Notes: generated by a model from the sequence alone, not told the origin. DNA of 64,000 nt from Haberlea rhodopensis (GCA_907163345.1 CAJQUN010000024.1:6820001-6884000); one strand, 5' to 3'; counted from the first letter of the stretch, positions 12,301-27,135 are shown. Numbers and translations: made by a program.

Positions 12301-15300
12301 AATAACATCCAGCAAAACCAAGGACCTTCCTGACTTCAACGATGATATCATAAAATGAAACAACTGCACATGTAGCAAAGAAATCATCTTAATTATTTTA
12401 GTGAAGTAACAACCAACTGCCAGATAAAATATGACAATTTAATAGCACTCAAGTACCGTTTCCATCCATTTCATATCATCTTGAGAATGGTCATCTGAGA
12501 TCCCATTCTCAGATATTTTTCCTGTTGGAATCACCAAAGCTTCCGACGCATTAAGGTTTTGTATATTAGCTACCAGATCAGAAGCATGCTTTACTAAATA
12601 TTGATCCCAGTATACTACAACCCCTGTATTAGCACTTGTGGCACGCGCTTCATGCAAGTGATCATTACCAAAACTTGCGTGAAGCCGAAGGTTTGAACAT
12701 AAGATAGCAAGGGTAACACCAACAGATTCTCTCACCTGAACAGACAAGACCAATAAATTTGGCAGAAGATAAAGATAAATTTTGTGGGTAAACGAGTGCT
12801 AAAAGTCACATTTTCCAAATATTGAAACGTGAAATTGGTTTTTGCTAGGAATACTCATATAGTGTAGATTAAAACAGCACAACAGATTGTATGAGTAGAA
12901 CAAAGTTATGATTTACCTGTGTCGAAATTGAAAGTAATGCAAACAATGGTAATCATTTCAAAACCATCAAAAAAAATGTTTCAGATTATCGATAAAACAG
13001 TTGCTTGCGAAACAAAAAAAATCCATTAAAACATCATGTACTTAGTTTTACCAGACAAAGCTAAAGGCATTCATATATGATTTGAAACAAAATTTTCCGA
13101 TATAGCTAATCCAGAAATAAGAGAAAAATGGATCTCAAGAGAGATGAAGAACAACAATAATCAGACAACAGAGAAGGAAAAAAAAAGGATTTGAATTATA
13201 TTAAAAGAATTAGATAAAAGAAATAGTAAGAATATGGAAACAAAGTAATAAACAGGTTAAAATCAAAACATTTCCCAATTGTATTACACATCGAGATAAT
13301 TCACTAAAAAATATTAAAAAATTTGCTAACATAAAATCCTTGACATGATGGTCGAGCGCGTGGACACAAATATAGACAAAAACTAGAGAAGTATAAAAAA
13401 CTCCTTCCGCTCAGGGTTGACAAAATTTCCTTTACAGGTTGTTGAATATAAGACCAACCATCCCAAAATAGATACTTTTTCCCTCAAAAGCCCAGCTTTA
13501 AAGCACAGGTAACAACAATCTTTAGCAACCAGTTTCAAAGCGTAGACGGAAAGGCATAGTTAGGTCAAACCCTAGTTTAACTCTAACCTACATTTTGGTA
13601 ATCTCAACGGGGAACATAAATTGCTCATAGGAATTAATAGAAAAATTCACTATAAGAATACTTGTCTCATAAACATCGAAAACCATATGCCAGGAAGATC
13701 GTATGTCTAGCCAAAATAATAAAGCACTAAGTTCAATAACTAGGAAGCAACATCACACAAAATAATATACCTTAAGCACGCCTAAAGAAAATAATGTTGC
13801 TTACTTGTGCAGACGAGTGACTCATATTACTCAGCAATTCATTTACAAGTTCATAATGCATCTGTACTTCAAGCTCAGGCATTCTTGGTGGGGATACTTC
13901 GATGAAAGCTGCTGAAAGAAAAGTATAGCGTTTGGAGACTACAGAAGTAGCTACTGTCTGAGGTAGAGGTTTCATCAGACAGCCAATTACTTGATGCCTC
14001 AAAAGAGGAGCCCGGGTTCCAGATTTTCCCTTCCCAGTGGTAGCATAACGAATACTAGCCGCCCACTCTGGAATAGATTCCACAGAGGGTGCACTGATAA
14101 TGTTCTGCAATTTGACCTTCATCCAGCTGTCCCAAGCTTCCGAGACGCCAGAAACATCAGAATGCAAAATTCCAGCAAAAGCCTCAGCAGCAACACATTG
14201 CTTTGACCTCTCCTTAGCATCCGCAAATCCCTCTAACGAATTTTTTAATGCAAGTAAAACTGGCATGCCACATTCTTGAATTAGCCGTTTAAAAATCCGT
14301 GCAAAGCTTGAGTAAAAAGTATCACTTCCAAACAAAGAAATCCAACTAGGTGTACGAGGCCAGGCAGCAGAAAAATCGAAATAGAAATGAGTTAATGATT
14401 TGTCGGCAAAACTTTGCAAGGAAGTACTTCCATAATGCCCTCTAGAACTGGCAGCATCCATGTCGGTGAAAATATGAACATGAGAAAGGCTATTCAAAGT
14501 CTCGCTAAAAAATCCTTCTTCCTGAAAAATATCTGTCAAAGCTCCTTCAAGGGATGACTTGGCATCTCCCTGCAAATCTCCGCGAACATTTAAATTCTCC
14601 GCAGGAAGTTTGTACGGTGACTCTTTCAACAGCGTGTTTAGAGCAGAAATTGCCAGTATCCTAGTTTGTGGTAGTTGACTTTTCAGATTCTTCAAAAAGT
14701 GACCTGAAATGGGTAGGTTTGAACATCATAGAATCTGAGAAAATTGTGATTACACATTTACTTTACTAATTAAACAGCAGACAGAAAATGAAATGGATAA
14801 TAAAAGCAGTCAGACAATAAGAAACCGACTTTAAGCTTAGCACATTCAGATACAGTAGGCATCACAAGATACAAATTACAAACCAGCAATTTCACTCAAA
14901 ACTTCTGTAGATGAATTTGGATCATTTCTGGATGCCGTAGCTAGCAACAGCAGAACCCTATTAGCCATTAAATTATACCTGAAAGTAAAGCAAAATAATA
15001 TTAGTTCAATCTGTGAGTATGCACAGAAAAGAAAGAATATCCACAACCGCAACTCACAGCAGTGGATACACGTTAGTATTTCCTGACACTGTACATCTAT
15101 AACCTAAGGCTGATGCTACTGCAGCAGCACTATCAAACAACTAATTCAAGAAAAAAATAGAAGTAATGGTGATCCAAATAAACGTTAAAGAGAACAATCT
15201 GTACCGCCAATGCAAATTGGAGCTCTCAAAACTCATAGAACCAATCTCGGTAATCAGGTCTGTAAAATCAGTCCCATCTGCATGACTGCCAGTTGCCCGG

Positions 15301-18300
15301 GAAATGCTTCTTGATACTCCAGAAAAATGAATATTATACTTGATAAAAAGCTGTTATCATCACATCTAGGTTATTAACATATAGGATATGTTATCTAAGA
15401 ACTCCTCGAAAAGTAATCTAAAAAATTTAACCGGCATATACTCAGGAAAATGTGTATGAATAAAAGAAATCTCGCCTCGGTGATTGCTTTCTGAGCCTTC
15501 ATTGATTCATGGTGGGAACTTCAAGTAATAAGATGTTCAATCAGACACTTATCATTTATCGACAACCCATTTTTGGGCCAAAAACAATGTAAACATGAAA
15601 AAATGTTACCTGAGTAAAATTCCACATAGAAATGAATAAAGAGCCTTTATGTCCTGGATTTAAGGGAGAAGAGGAAGTATCAGCAGTAGTTACTTTACAG
15701 TGTTTAACGTGAACTACTTAAAAAGGGATACCGTTGTTAAACGCTTGAGAACCGTTTGGGATGAGAGTATTGCACAAGAACCTAAGACTGCATTTTCAGG
15801 GGAACTGGGATTTCTCAAGTTTTCAGAAAGAGTGAGAACACAATTTGAAATTGTTGATGGCCATCTTTTCATCATTTTGAGGATACATTTTGTTGCCATT
15901 CTGAGGACATTACAAACAATTTAGAAGAGTTCATAATAATCAACAAAAAGGGAAAGGGGGGATTTTTTGTTGGAATCAAATGTATGTTACGCATGATAAA
16001 AGAGGAGAGAGCTTGGCTACCACTCAAAAAGGCTCAAACTAGAATCCAAATAACAAAGTACACAAGATATTAACAGATAACCTTCTTAATCTCTCAATAT
16101 CTAAGCAGAGGAACAAAGGAAAAAAGAAGTAATAAACTTACCCTCTAACTGTTTCATAATTATGTAAAGAGAGATTAAGAAGATCGCCCATCAGCAGAGT
16201 CAAATGGTCCGATGGTAAAATGTTCCCAGCCGTCCGGTATAAATGATATGACGACTGTGATGATCTCCAGGTGTTGTGCATATAAGCTTCGTCTATAAGT
16301 GCCCACCGAGGCCTATATAACACATTCAGCATCAAAAGACACATGCCTTGACGTGGCAACAGGATGCAACAGTGGATTCATTACCTTCTTTTTCCCTTGG
16401 AGTGAGATGGCACGATAAAATTGATTGATGGTTCTATAATTGCAGTCGACTCCCGTTTCCAGGTTTGCTTGTGATTCGACCACTCCTCATATTCAGCACT
16501 TCCTGAAGGATCATACCAGGAAAAATAATTAGTATGATACCAAACACCAAGAAGCAACAAGTATGAGAATCGTCTATAGAAGATATCCCAACCATAATTT
16601 CCTAATGTGTCCATTATGCGAATGACGAGTAGCAATAAAATGCTATCATCAGACTTCTTATTCAACAAATATCTGCAAGATTGCAACAATAATGAGTTTC
16701 TGATAAGCTACCACTCAACATGATTGTAAGGAGAAAACACTAGCAGAGAAAGAAGGAAACTGAATGTACTGGCAGGTTTCATGGATGACATCAGCAGCCT
16801 TTTGTCGTAATTCTGAGCTACCAATGCATGGACCTGTGGCTCCAGCAATCAGAAAATGAGTGGAGCCTGCATCGTTGCCCATCCCATTCCGAGAGGATGG
16901 GGTGAAATCAGGCAAACACGATAGAACACCTTGCAACGAAGAGTCAACACGCAGAAGCGTCACTTTGAAATGATCTTTATCTTCCCCTGGTAATTAAAGT
17001 ACGCAGTAGTTAGTCGATATGACTGCAAAGAAAGTGCAGAATCTTTAACTGCTGACTCTAGAAAAGAAAAAAAAAAAAAAAAGAAAGGTAACTTGTTTTA
17101 CTTTCTTGGTAAAATAACGCAAACTAACATCAAGGTTATCATGAAATCATTTCTGTAATACATTCCACAATAACTACTTCCTACCACCAATAGAACCTTA
17201 TATCACAAATGCATGAACACAAATATGTGTGCATGTGTATCTCAGTAAATTATAGTACATACAACTTATGATATAAAGCTCCATAGTAGTACCACCCAGT
17301 CTCGGAATAGAACATTTAAGTAAGCTAAACTTATTTAAGATGAGCAACCAGGTACTACCTGCATTGGGATGGGTTTTGGACTGGCATATTGTTAACAGGT
17401 CATCCATTGCATTTTCGAAGTGCAGTTTCAGTAGCTCATTTGCAAAATGAATCTCTTCCTTACTAGGTACATGCCACATTGGTGATTTCAGTGGCTTATC
17501 AAGGGAAAAATCTTTCTTATCAATCCATTCTTCCAATGAAGTAGCAAAAGAATAAGACGAAACACACCTAAGAAGACATGATATTACTCCACAAGTCAGA
17601 AACAGTGTGCAAATTGATAAGTAACTTGCCCACATGCATAAAGCATGCGAACCAATTGTGAAAAGAGTTGGCATACTTGTACTGATCCACAGGATAATAG
17701 TGAACAAGACTTCCTAAAAGAGAACGAAGAATGTGATCACCAGCCCCATTGACCTGCAATTTAAATAAAACATTATTAGATTTTGAATCTGGAACCCCAA
17801 GAACGGGCAATGTCAACATTTTAATTTCCGCAAAAGAAAAGATAGCATGGCCGTAACTCCATCAAGGCATACTAATCCAATTAGGATTGATCCAAAGTGC
17901 ATGAAGGAATTATACACCTATATAAGAGTGGTTTATTATTTGATGTCTAATCATAAACAACTGAATATTTTCTCCGCTCATGACTCCAGTGAGGTAAACA
18001 AATACAATTAGCAAGGATACCAAATGCATGGAACCGCTTTAAACAAATAAGAATAGGATTCAAATAGTGGTCAACTAATGAGCTGACCAATTTTCTCCAC
18101 AAGATAGATTCCAACAGAGTATGCTCCATATTGTGCAGTTACCAAGACAAAGACCATAATTTGACCATCAAAAGCTTGTGAACCCACCATGATGGGGAAA
18201 ACATAAATCTAGCATCTTCATACACGTACTTGTGTCCAAACAAAACAGCGATATTGATGCACTGGTATCTCATATCTTTGTAACTTGGATCAAAAGTAAC

Positions 18301-21300
18301 CTTAATTTTGGAAATAATTTCTCCTACCACATCTTCAGAAACAGTTGCATGTCCTTTCTCAAAAATCAAATCATTAACTCAGGATAAAACTCCCTCTTTT
18401 TGTGTTCTCAATCCCAATTTTTTTACATAAGTCTTCCTTACTTGAATATACCCATATGGTATATCCAATAATCAATTGAGAGAACAAATGTGCAAGAGTT
18501 GGGGGGCACAGCACGGGAGATTTTTTATGCTGGAGAAATATGTAAATGATGAATTTTACTAGCCTCTAAAATTCATATGTGAAAATTTCTCTCAACTACC
18601 TTTCAAGTGTTAAACGGACTAATTAGACCATATGTATGTGCAGGAGAACTCTCTAAGATTCATGTCAATAAGATAGAAGAAAAACCTTCCAAGATGTTGA
18701 ATCAAATGCAGAAGCAATAACTTCTTTGAATTGTTCCCCATAACATAGCAGCGTCGGACCACCGTAACATATTGCAACTGAAAGAACTTTCAACTGATAA
18801 ACAATTGATGTTTCAAGAGCTGGTGATAGGGTGGCTTTTACCTGACAAAACACAAGCATAAGCTGATACAATATCCTGGTGGGACTTAAACCTATCAAAG
18901 CCATTTACAGAAGAAAAACCTTGCTAGAGGATGAGGCATTTGACGTTGCACCACTTCCCTTCAATGAGGACATAGCTGACTCTAGAATTGGCTTAACTAG
19001 CTGAACAACAGCTTCTTGTGGATTTGAATGAACACAAGCACAACAAAGCAGTCCAACCTCTGCAATTGCTCCAGGAAGAATATTTGTAGCAACAAACTTG
19101 GAAATTTTTTTAAGTGCCTGTCGGACATCATGTGCAATTTCACAACAATATTTTTTTTAAATAAAATTGAATATAAATAAGCTCATTTCCTCATTGATAT
19201 CCAATCACCTGCTTGTAGAGAGAATCTGAGAGCCTCCCAAGCATTATTTCAAGCATACAAAAGTAGTAGGGGCCATCATCAACCAGGAAAGTCCCAGAAC
19301 TTGCTGGTGAATAAATTCCTTCATTCCTGCAGCACATATGGCTACTTAAACCAAACGTGATAGCTGAGAGAAGCTGTTACATGTTGCTACAGAGTGTACA
19401 TACATATGTAAATGCGCAAATGTGCATATAAGACAACAAGAAATAAGGCAAGAATTCAAAGTCGCGGGATACGGGTGCGCGGGTGGGTGCGGATGCGCGA
19501 GTGCGTCAATTATCAAAAAATTGCGTGCGGGTGTGCCTATTACAAAATTATATATATACACATACACACACACACACAGATGAAATAAATATACTTAATA
19601 CACATCATATTTGACAAACTTACATAATTTTTATATTATTTATAGTACAACTCATATCTTTTATTCGATCACGCTCTCCTAATAGGAATAATTATTGTTC
19701 TCCGAAAAATATATTTTAGATAATAAAAATAAAAATGAATTATTAATATTTGGTCATAAGAGAATGAATTCGAAAAAAATGAAACCAAATATTACCTATG
19801 TGTTTCAACATGTTTTGCAATTGTATGAATTTATTAAAAATGACTTATATTATTTCCAGATGATTAAAACATTTAAGTTCACGACTTAGTAAAATTTAAT
19901 ACGTGACTTAATAAAACGTAGTCGTAAAACGCCATACGCGCACTCAATGTGCCAGATCACGACCGAAGCGTCATTGCACGACTTAGTAAAACTTAGTGCG
20001 TCTTAAAGCGCCGCATAAGCACTCAATGAGTCAGTTCGAGGACATAGCACTAGTGCGCGAAGAGGGTAGGAGAATCATGTGACTTATGTCAAGATATCAT
20101 ATTATTGCTTACAGGCGACCGCTAGGTTCCAAGTGTTGAAGTAAGGAAAATAGTCGACATAAGAACTCGTCAAGCCACTCCGAGAAGTGAAATGAAGGAA
20201 TCAGTGAAGCTCCATTTATATTATCTTCCAAGGTAGACATCTGCAAACAAAAGATGATTGAGCTAAATCCTAACACCTTATACATTAAGGATGTGTGGTG
20301 AAAAGAGACCCTCACACTGGAGAATAAGGAACAGATCAGTTGCATGGTTGCCAAGGTTTTAGGAGGATCATTGGCATCCATACCAAGTAATGTGTTGGAC
20401 AAAGCAACCATCAGTAGATCAGCATTTGAATTGGATCCACTGGCACTGGTTGAATTCACTGGCAACGATGATAAAGAATTAAGAAACAGTGCTCGCCCAG
20501 CGAAAGCTATAGATCTCACGGCACTCTTCAACTGGTGGGTGGCTGTCATCTGAAAATACCATCAATTCGATAATGTATAAAGTTGTCAGCACAAGTAGGG
20601 GAAAAAACAGTTTTTTAACTTTAAGCTGCTGTCACCACATAAATTGATTTGAAGACAATTTAGAGGTGATGGAATAGAGCAAAAGGTAGTTAGCTTGCCA
20701 AAATTTAATGGAACCGTTAACTCACAAATGCAACTTACAGTCTCCAATGCCATGTGGAACCTAGACACCAAAAATGGCAGAACCAGTGACGGCTCTATGT
20801 ATGACAAAATAGAAGTTGTGGCGGAAACTGTTTCAGAAAGCTGCTCGTTTTTGCTATACTGACCGCGGTCAATCAACTTCAGTACGGTGTTCACAAAAGA
20901 AACCTTGTCAACCTGGGTGATGAATAGTTCAGATTGTTCACTTGCATCTTTGCTCCTGGAACAACGACCGTTATCAAAAGTCATATCAACATATTGCATA
21001 AGAGTCATCTTGTGTCTAAGAAAACTAACAATTGCTCTTGATGCAACCGCTTCTGGAATACATTCACCAAGTGGAACAAAAACTGTTCTAATGAATAAGT
21101 CCAACGACCACCATTTGAAGGATGGTAATATCTAAAAATTTGAAAAACAACATATAAATTCTGGTGTCAAAAACCAAGACTTTGTGTAAAAACGAAAAAA
21201 GGAACTGGAAATAAAATTCTAGAAAACAAACTGCTCTAAGAGGTTGACCAAATTATCAAAGTGCTTTTGTGCCAAGCCACCAGGTTTCAACAGATACACC

Positions 21301-24300
21301 TGCATTAGCAATGAGAGAAAGTAATGAAAACCATTACTTGAAGTCCACTGAACCACTGGTAGATTGCTTGCTAGGTAGTAAACACAAGCCTTACAATTGA
21401 TTTAGCAACTGCCTTTGATGGAGAGACAGTTCGATTTGCAAATAAAAATCTCGTGTTCCTGGGAACATCTACAGAAAAAGGATATGAACCACTTCCATTT
21501 GCCACAGGCACCTATATATATATATCATGAATACACAGAACATAAGTTCCACAAACAAATGTTTCATGATTTTGTATTGATTGCAACAATATACTCAACC
21601 ATAAATGTCTCTCTTTCATACTTTCATATCAGGTAAACAACGACTGGTTTTTAAATGAAAAATAAAATCTGACAAACAAAATAAATGATATTTCTTAAAA
21701 CTCGAAACAGATCTCAGGAAACGGAGAGATAGAAGGCAGAGTATGAGTTGAATCTCGATAGACGAACATAGCACATGTATAACAAAGAAGTATAAACAAA
21801 ATCTGAAGTCTAGAGCTCAAGCCAGCCTGCCAAACTTCCTGCTAAAACCTACTGCGAACATATTAACTGGAGCAGCTGACATCTCTGGCAGCATCTTATT
21901 TTCAGGGTGACAATTTCTATAAATCTTATGCTAATCATTAATGATATTGAAAACCCCTAGTAACGTGTATAGCAGTAAAAAGTGGCTGGCAAGGCAAAAT
22001 TTATTCCTCGGAATGGTGGATAGAAAGAATTGGATTGTGAAACATGAGCAACAGCAAAAACTCTTCACTAAACAGATTTTACCTCAAACATATTCAAGTA
22101 TATATTGAATAAAAGTGGCATGAAATCCTCCCAGTTAATGAAACTGTAGCTCTTTATGACACGAGCTGTAACAGAGGCCCATTGGCTATTCCAAAATTGG
22201 CAGTTTGGTATCGAACCCCAATGATCTAAACATATTCCCACCCATTCCCTGTAATGAAAGAAAATATAAAATAAAAAGATGATGAAGCCATCCCTAAGTC
22301 ATCACAGAATAATTTACAAAAACAACGCAGGCGTAACTTACCGCTGAAAGAAATCCTGATTTTCAAAGTTCGTAGGTAGGAAAAGATGCAAAAAACCAGC
22401 ACCTTCAAAAGACGCATTATGCCATGGATTTTCCATGAGAGATCTGAAAATTCATTCCATCCAATAAAGGATGTGTAAACTAACATTTGAGATAACAGTC
22501 ATCCAACACATTGGAAGAATGTAATTGATAGGCCAAAGTTGGGAATGAGCACTTTCTCATGGTTCAAACAACGAATGATAGCTTCGAGGAGATTAGAAGC
22601 ACAATTCAGGACATACATAAGGAAAAAATAATTGAAAAGTAAAATCAACAGATTAGACAAGAACAATTGGCTGACAAATTTGAAGATGCAGTTTCTTGAA
22701 GAAACCATGTCCAACCAAAAATTCAAAAAATTGGATGCACTTATAAGAAATAACATAATAAATGGTTAACTTGAAATCAAAATGAATTAAAAATGATTAA
22801 GCTAGAATTAAAAGATTAACTTAGTATTTCACCTACAGTCAAGGAAATAAAATTTAAAGTAAAAGAGGCCAATAAATCTGAGAAGTAATTCTCACTGAGT
22901 ATGAGGTGTTTATAAGTTAACTTGTTAAGACGCTATAGGTTCCCATTCTTAGCAAGCGTATATAATATAATGCATCCAGAAGCACCACAGAGGTATTGGC
23001 TTCCTCTCCTGGAAAAAAATTTCCCGAGCATAAGTCAAAAGACACAACAAAACCTATTTGTGTGTGCCACTGCATCCAAGCAAAAATAAACTCAGCCAAA
23101 GCTGTTATCAAAAATCTGATTTCCATCTAATAATGACAAGAAGTGGCATAGCTCATCTTGTTTCTCATCAAGTAGTCAGAAGTTGAGTCACTTCAACTCT
23201 CCATGACACGTGCTAATATCTATGTCACACACATTTGCATGAATTGGTCAAATGAGTAGCACAGTTTCAAACTATACAAGAAATATACATTTTTTTGATG
23301 ATGCAGATTACTTCAACTCATTATTACCCTGATATTGATAAGGACAAACTCGTGATTTAGTATTCAAACATATAAAAAATAAATTTTGAATAAACAACAG
23401 AAATACCTGAATTCCGACCATATCTCCAAGGCGGAACCTGGAGGGAAAAATCTCCGACAAGATCGAACAAGAGAAGTTACTGTTTCGAAATGTTGTTGTC
23501 TCAATCTCCATCCTTCTGGGCCAGTATTCCTGAATCAGAGATTGAAACCTAATTTGTATGCATACTCTTTGCCAACTACAGTGAAAGACACCGAGGAATG
23601 CCAGACTACATATTCTAACAATCTTTTTTTATTTTAATTTATATGCAGCAATTTTAATGAACTATCAAAATTTTAACCACACAACGTATTTATATGAATC
23701 ATTTGGTGAAGCTCAAGTACCTCTGTCAATACTAGACTTTCAGACAAAGGATGATATGCGCACTGTTAGCTTTACAAATGTTAAATGAACCCAGAAGCTG
23801 ACAACATAGTTGTTCCCAACACCATATCATGATTACTCCATATAACAAGGCAAACAAGGGAAGAAATTACTGTGCTTCAGTGAATGAAAAAAAAAAACTC
23901 GTAGGTATCTAAAAGCACTGCTTAATAATGCGAAGTTCTAAATTTCACGAAAAGAAAGGCCTTGCACCTGGCCCACCATGTAACAAATATGTTTATTCAA
24001 CCCAGTGAAATCATGTCTTAGTAGAAATCACTAACACCAAATAGCTCAGAGTATGTTGTAGAATAAAGAAAGCAAAAGTCACAAATATGAGCTCACCTTG
24101 TAAAATGTGTGTGAAACAAAATGTCATATAGAGTCCTCCACTGAACTTTCAAGGACAGCTTCTTCCTATATTTGTTCAACAATCTTACTAAAAGGTTTCC
24201 CCATCTAACCTAATAAATAGAAATCACATCGAAAAAAGAAAATCAGAGCGTGTATCAAAATATGTGGACAAGACCTCCAGCGGCAACAGAAATTCTCACC

Positions 24301-25917
24301 TGAGCATGAAGCTTGTTCTCTGATATTTGAAACACGTTCAGTCCAATGTCTACCACGGTAGCGACATCTTCAACAGATAGCTCACTTCTGGCCTTTATAA
24401 AACTGCTCAATGGATGAGGAATAAAACTTGATTAATTAAACAAACACATATTTGCCACTGCCCGTAAAGAAGAATTAACTTAATATGAACTTGATGGTCT
24501 AATAAATATAGACACAGGTGAATAGAGTAAACGAATTACAGAATAGCTATTTATACAGTTAATCACAAATTGCAGGACAAAAGAGACAGCTAAAACAAAT
24601 TAGAAAAACCTCTTGAGATGCAAATAATCATAGAACTGGTTAGTAATTACAGTGCACGCCAAGATAATATCTAAATCTAGTAAACAAAACCTTGAGATCC
24701 ATCCATGAAAAATAAAAATAAACTAATTAACAAAAAGTGTGTAAAAATAGGAATAACTAAGACAAATAAACAAAACCTTCAGATTCATTTAGTTGTTACA
24801 TGATGCATAAAAATAAGGAATATCAAAATAAATTAAGCAAAACCTCGAGAACTGTTTAGAAAAAAGAAAAAGTTCTAAAAATCATGGCTATTGATTTAAA
24901 AGATGTCGTCAACAGACAAACATGACATTCTATTATACACTGGTATAAAATGACTGACATAAACAATGTAAAATAATAATGATGCAGTGCAAGACCAAGC
25001 TGGAATATTTAAAAAACAACAAAACCTTGAGATCCATCAATGTCCATCAATGATTAACAAGAGTAAATTTTAGAATCACCATAACGAATCAAGAGAGCAT
25101 TCCCTGTAGATAAAGAGGATATCTCTTGTTTTCTGGCACATTGGAAGAAGGATATGTTGGAACAAAACCTTGATTTTGGGATGTTGTATCGATAAATAAT
25201 TGAAATGGTCCCTTGTGCTTTGGTCAAGTCCCACTGGCTCACAGCCCTTCGGTTTTTTTGCAACCGAATAATGGAAGCAAGATGATTGATCATTGTAATT
25301 ATAATACTACACTATCTGAATGATATTTCCAATCTAGCTATAACAGAACAAATAAAGCCATAGCATCAGGTTAAAACAATGTCAGCAATGAGGAGGGTGA
25401 GAGAGAGGAGGGGGGAACATTTAACAAAATTTAAGCCTTCATTAATTACTAAGTTGAACTTACCTACCGAAAACACTCAACCAATTATGACCATCTCCAT
25501 ACAATTGTCTAAAGGAAGATGGAACTAGAAGTACCATAATGGTTGATTCTACTGAAATTCAAGATATGATAGTGAATTCGGCATGGTTGCCAAAACTCAA
25601 AACTCAATACATCACAAGGCGCCCTCAAAAAAGTAAAAGAAAATAAAAAGATGTAGATTAAACAATCACCGAAACAACGGATTAGGCAAGGGCAACAAAA
25701 TGAACTAAAAAGCGGTTAAACTCAGAAAGACAAAGAATAACGTGAAAACACTTAACAGGTCAAGAACGGAGACCCATTTAATCGTAGCATGAACGGATTC
25801 AGGATCGTCTGGATTGTAAGACTCTTTAACAGACTTAACGATTCCGGCAAAAGCCACCTTCTCTCGCTGCGATTCCTCAGCCACCGGGGGCGGCAACCAC
25901 GCATTGTAGAGATGCAT
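9303..25917 (-). CDS. PA200: Proteasome activator subunit 4 (PA200/Blm10)
   Basis: PA200 caps the 20S proteasome and opens its gate, mainly in the nucleus. The start (ATG at 25917, MHLYNAWLPPPVAEE) and the end (EEQLEV, intron, then LADTSSSSSYFA and TGA at 9303-9305) match the plant family, whose members are about 1,800 aa. The C-terminal YFA corresponds to the HbYX-type tail that docks on the 20S ring. I traced the first exons in phase: 25757-25917, 24300-24402, 24097-24209, 23407-23529, 22342-22443, 22083-22248, 21395-21511, 21232-21299, 21030-21131, 20739-20955, and the next starts at 20549. Later recognised blocks include KVNGAGDHILRSLLGS (near 17750), RPRWALIDEAYMHNTWRSSQ (near 16300), RTPSWISLFGSD (near 14340), KWMETVL (near 12470), VREHAAAVLAGLMKGGDED (near 11000) and AEFRRTHADTWNIQKDSF (near 9500). 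The last coding exon is 9303-9344. It is a HEAT-repeat solenoid. Not every internal exon was resolved, but no break was noticed. Confidence 0.92.
17940..18369 (-). other. Unexplained coding-like block in a PA200 intron
   Basis: Between the PA200 exons near 18690 and 17755 lies an open frame (18139-18369) reading through VVGEIISKIKVTFDPSYKDM and RYQCINIAVLFGHKYVYEDA. A second open stretch (17947-18129) follows in another frame. The composition looks like real protein, but it does not correspond to any part of PA200 that I know. A retroposed gene fragment is the simplest reading; the source is not recognised. Confidence 0.35.
19455..20065. repeat. Probable small transposon inside a PA200 intron
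   Basis: Both ends of this intronic stretch are unusually CG-rich for the region: repeats such as GGGTGCGCGGGTGGGTGCG near 19470, and AGTGCGTC/TAGTGCGCG-type motifs at 19990-20060. They enclose a very AT-rich core. That layout fits a non-autonomous DNA element with repetitive subterminal regions. I could not find clean terminal repeats or a target duplication. Confidence 0.35.
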
Positions 25918-26011
25918 TCTCCACAATCAAATCGTTACTGCAATAAAATTTCGAATCAGGAAAAACCTTGAGAGCTTGGATAACGCATGGAAACTTAGCT
26001 ATGTAGTAGAG

Positions 26012-26019
26012 TTTATATA
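26012..26019 (-). promoter_or_regulatory. Candidate TATA box of PA200
   Basis: On the minus strand the sequence reads TTATATAAAC about 100 bases upstream of the PA200 ATG, a suitable place for a TATA box with a short leader. Position is the only support. Confidence 0.4.
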
Positions 26020-26424
26020 AGTGTATTTAGTCGGTCTTTGTTTACTTTCTTTTTTCACAAGAAACGAAAGAAAAATCAAGGATTGTCTTCTGCAACGAGT
26101 TAAAGTGAGATAATGACATATTTACTTTCTAGATGATTTTAGAATATATATTTTTTTTATTGAAAATATCTATTAATATAAATATAAATTTTTATAAGCT
26201 ATTATTTTATTTTATTAATTAATATAATATATATTGAGTGGGGTTGGAAGTGGTAATATGAAACATTATATCTTTATTTATGATATAGTCTTTGGATATT
26301 TTTATATTTTATTTGATTCAGTAATTACCTTTTATAATATAGTTCATCATTTGAATAAGCGAATCATTATGTTTTGTAACGGTTGTGTACTTTTTGTAGT
26401 TATTATTATGTGATAGAGTCATAT

Positions 26425-26518
26425 GCACCGTTTGGTATATTTATAAGGATGTGATGAACTATAATTTTTAACTATTCATCCCTCATTTCTCATATTTCAT
26501 TATTGATTCAAACAGTGC
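26425..26518. mobile_element. 94-bp MITE with CATAT duplication
   Basis: The termini GCACCGTTTGG and CAAACAGTGC are inverted copies of each other with one or two mismatches, and the direct pentamer CATAT lies at both edges (26420-26424, 26519-26523). A degenerate relative starts near 61424. Superfamily is uncertain. Confidence 0.5.
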
Positions 26519-26944
26519 CATATAACGTAAATAAATCTCTATTGGGTTTTTTCTCTCAATCTTTTATACCATTATATTTCTTCTTTTTTTATCAAAAGAA
26601 AACATAGTAAATACATCATAGAGTCGTGTGAGAAACTTCATAATCTTTTAAAATGACAGGGATTGAATCCTCTAAATCTGGGATAGTTTCTGAAAAGATC
26701 GTGATAGCTGCTAAATTATGGCCAAGTACATAGCGGACCCCTTGCAATGTGAAATAACAAAACCAGATTCGACGTTGCAGTATTGTCTACATGGAAAGTT
26801 TTGATTTTTTGAAATCCAAACTAAATGGAACAAAAATTTATTGGCAAGAAACATTCTAATTTGATAAAATATGAATTTGGAAGTAAAAGAAAACTGTTGG
26901 GGCTACAATGCATTCTAGAACATACCAAGGTATCATTAAAACCC

Positions 26945-27135
26945 ACTACAACCCTAATAGGTGTTTGAGTTGGTGGAGCAAGATGAGCTCGGAATCATAA
27001 GTTCATAAATTCGATTTCTCTACAAATACTTTCTCGATCTGAGTCTATCATACCGGGTTTGTCTAGTACGGTTTACCGGATTGACGTGGTTTGCAAACTA
27101 CTACATCAACCTCAAAGATTTGCCCATCTTGCATT
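26945..27135 (+). repeat. tRNA-derived SINE-like repeat
   Basis: GAGTTGGTGGAGCAAG resembles a pol III A box, and AAGTTCATAAATTCGATTTC about 45 bases later resembles a B box. The body that follows (CCGGGTTTGTCTAGTACGGT, then GACGTGGTTTGCA) is of a kind common in asterid SINEs, by recollection only. Ends are approximate. Confidence 0.4.

Noticed and set aside
13991..14206. Plus-strand frames across PA200 exons (also 20344-20553 and 20887-21135)
   Set aside because: Antisense shadows of well-supported PA200 exons.
20586..21104. Continuous 172-residue minus-strand frame as a single PA200 exon
   Set aside because: Homology to PA200 holds only if a 74-bp intron (20956-21029) is removed and the upstream part is read in another frame (YYHPSNGGRWTYSLE).
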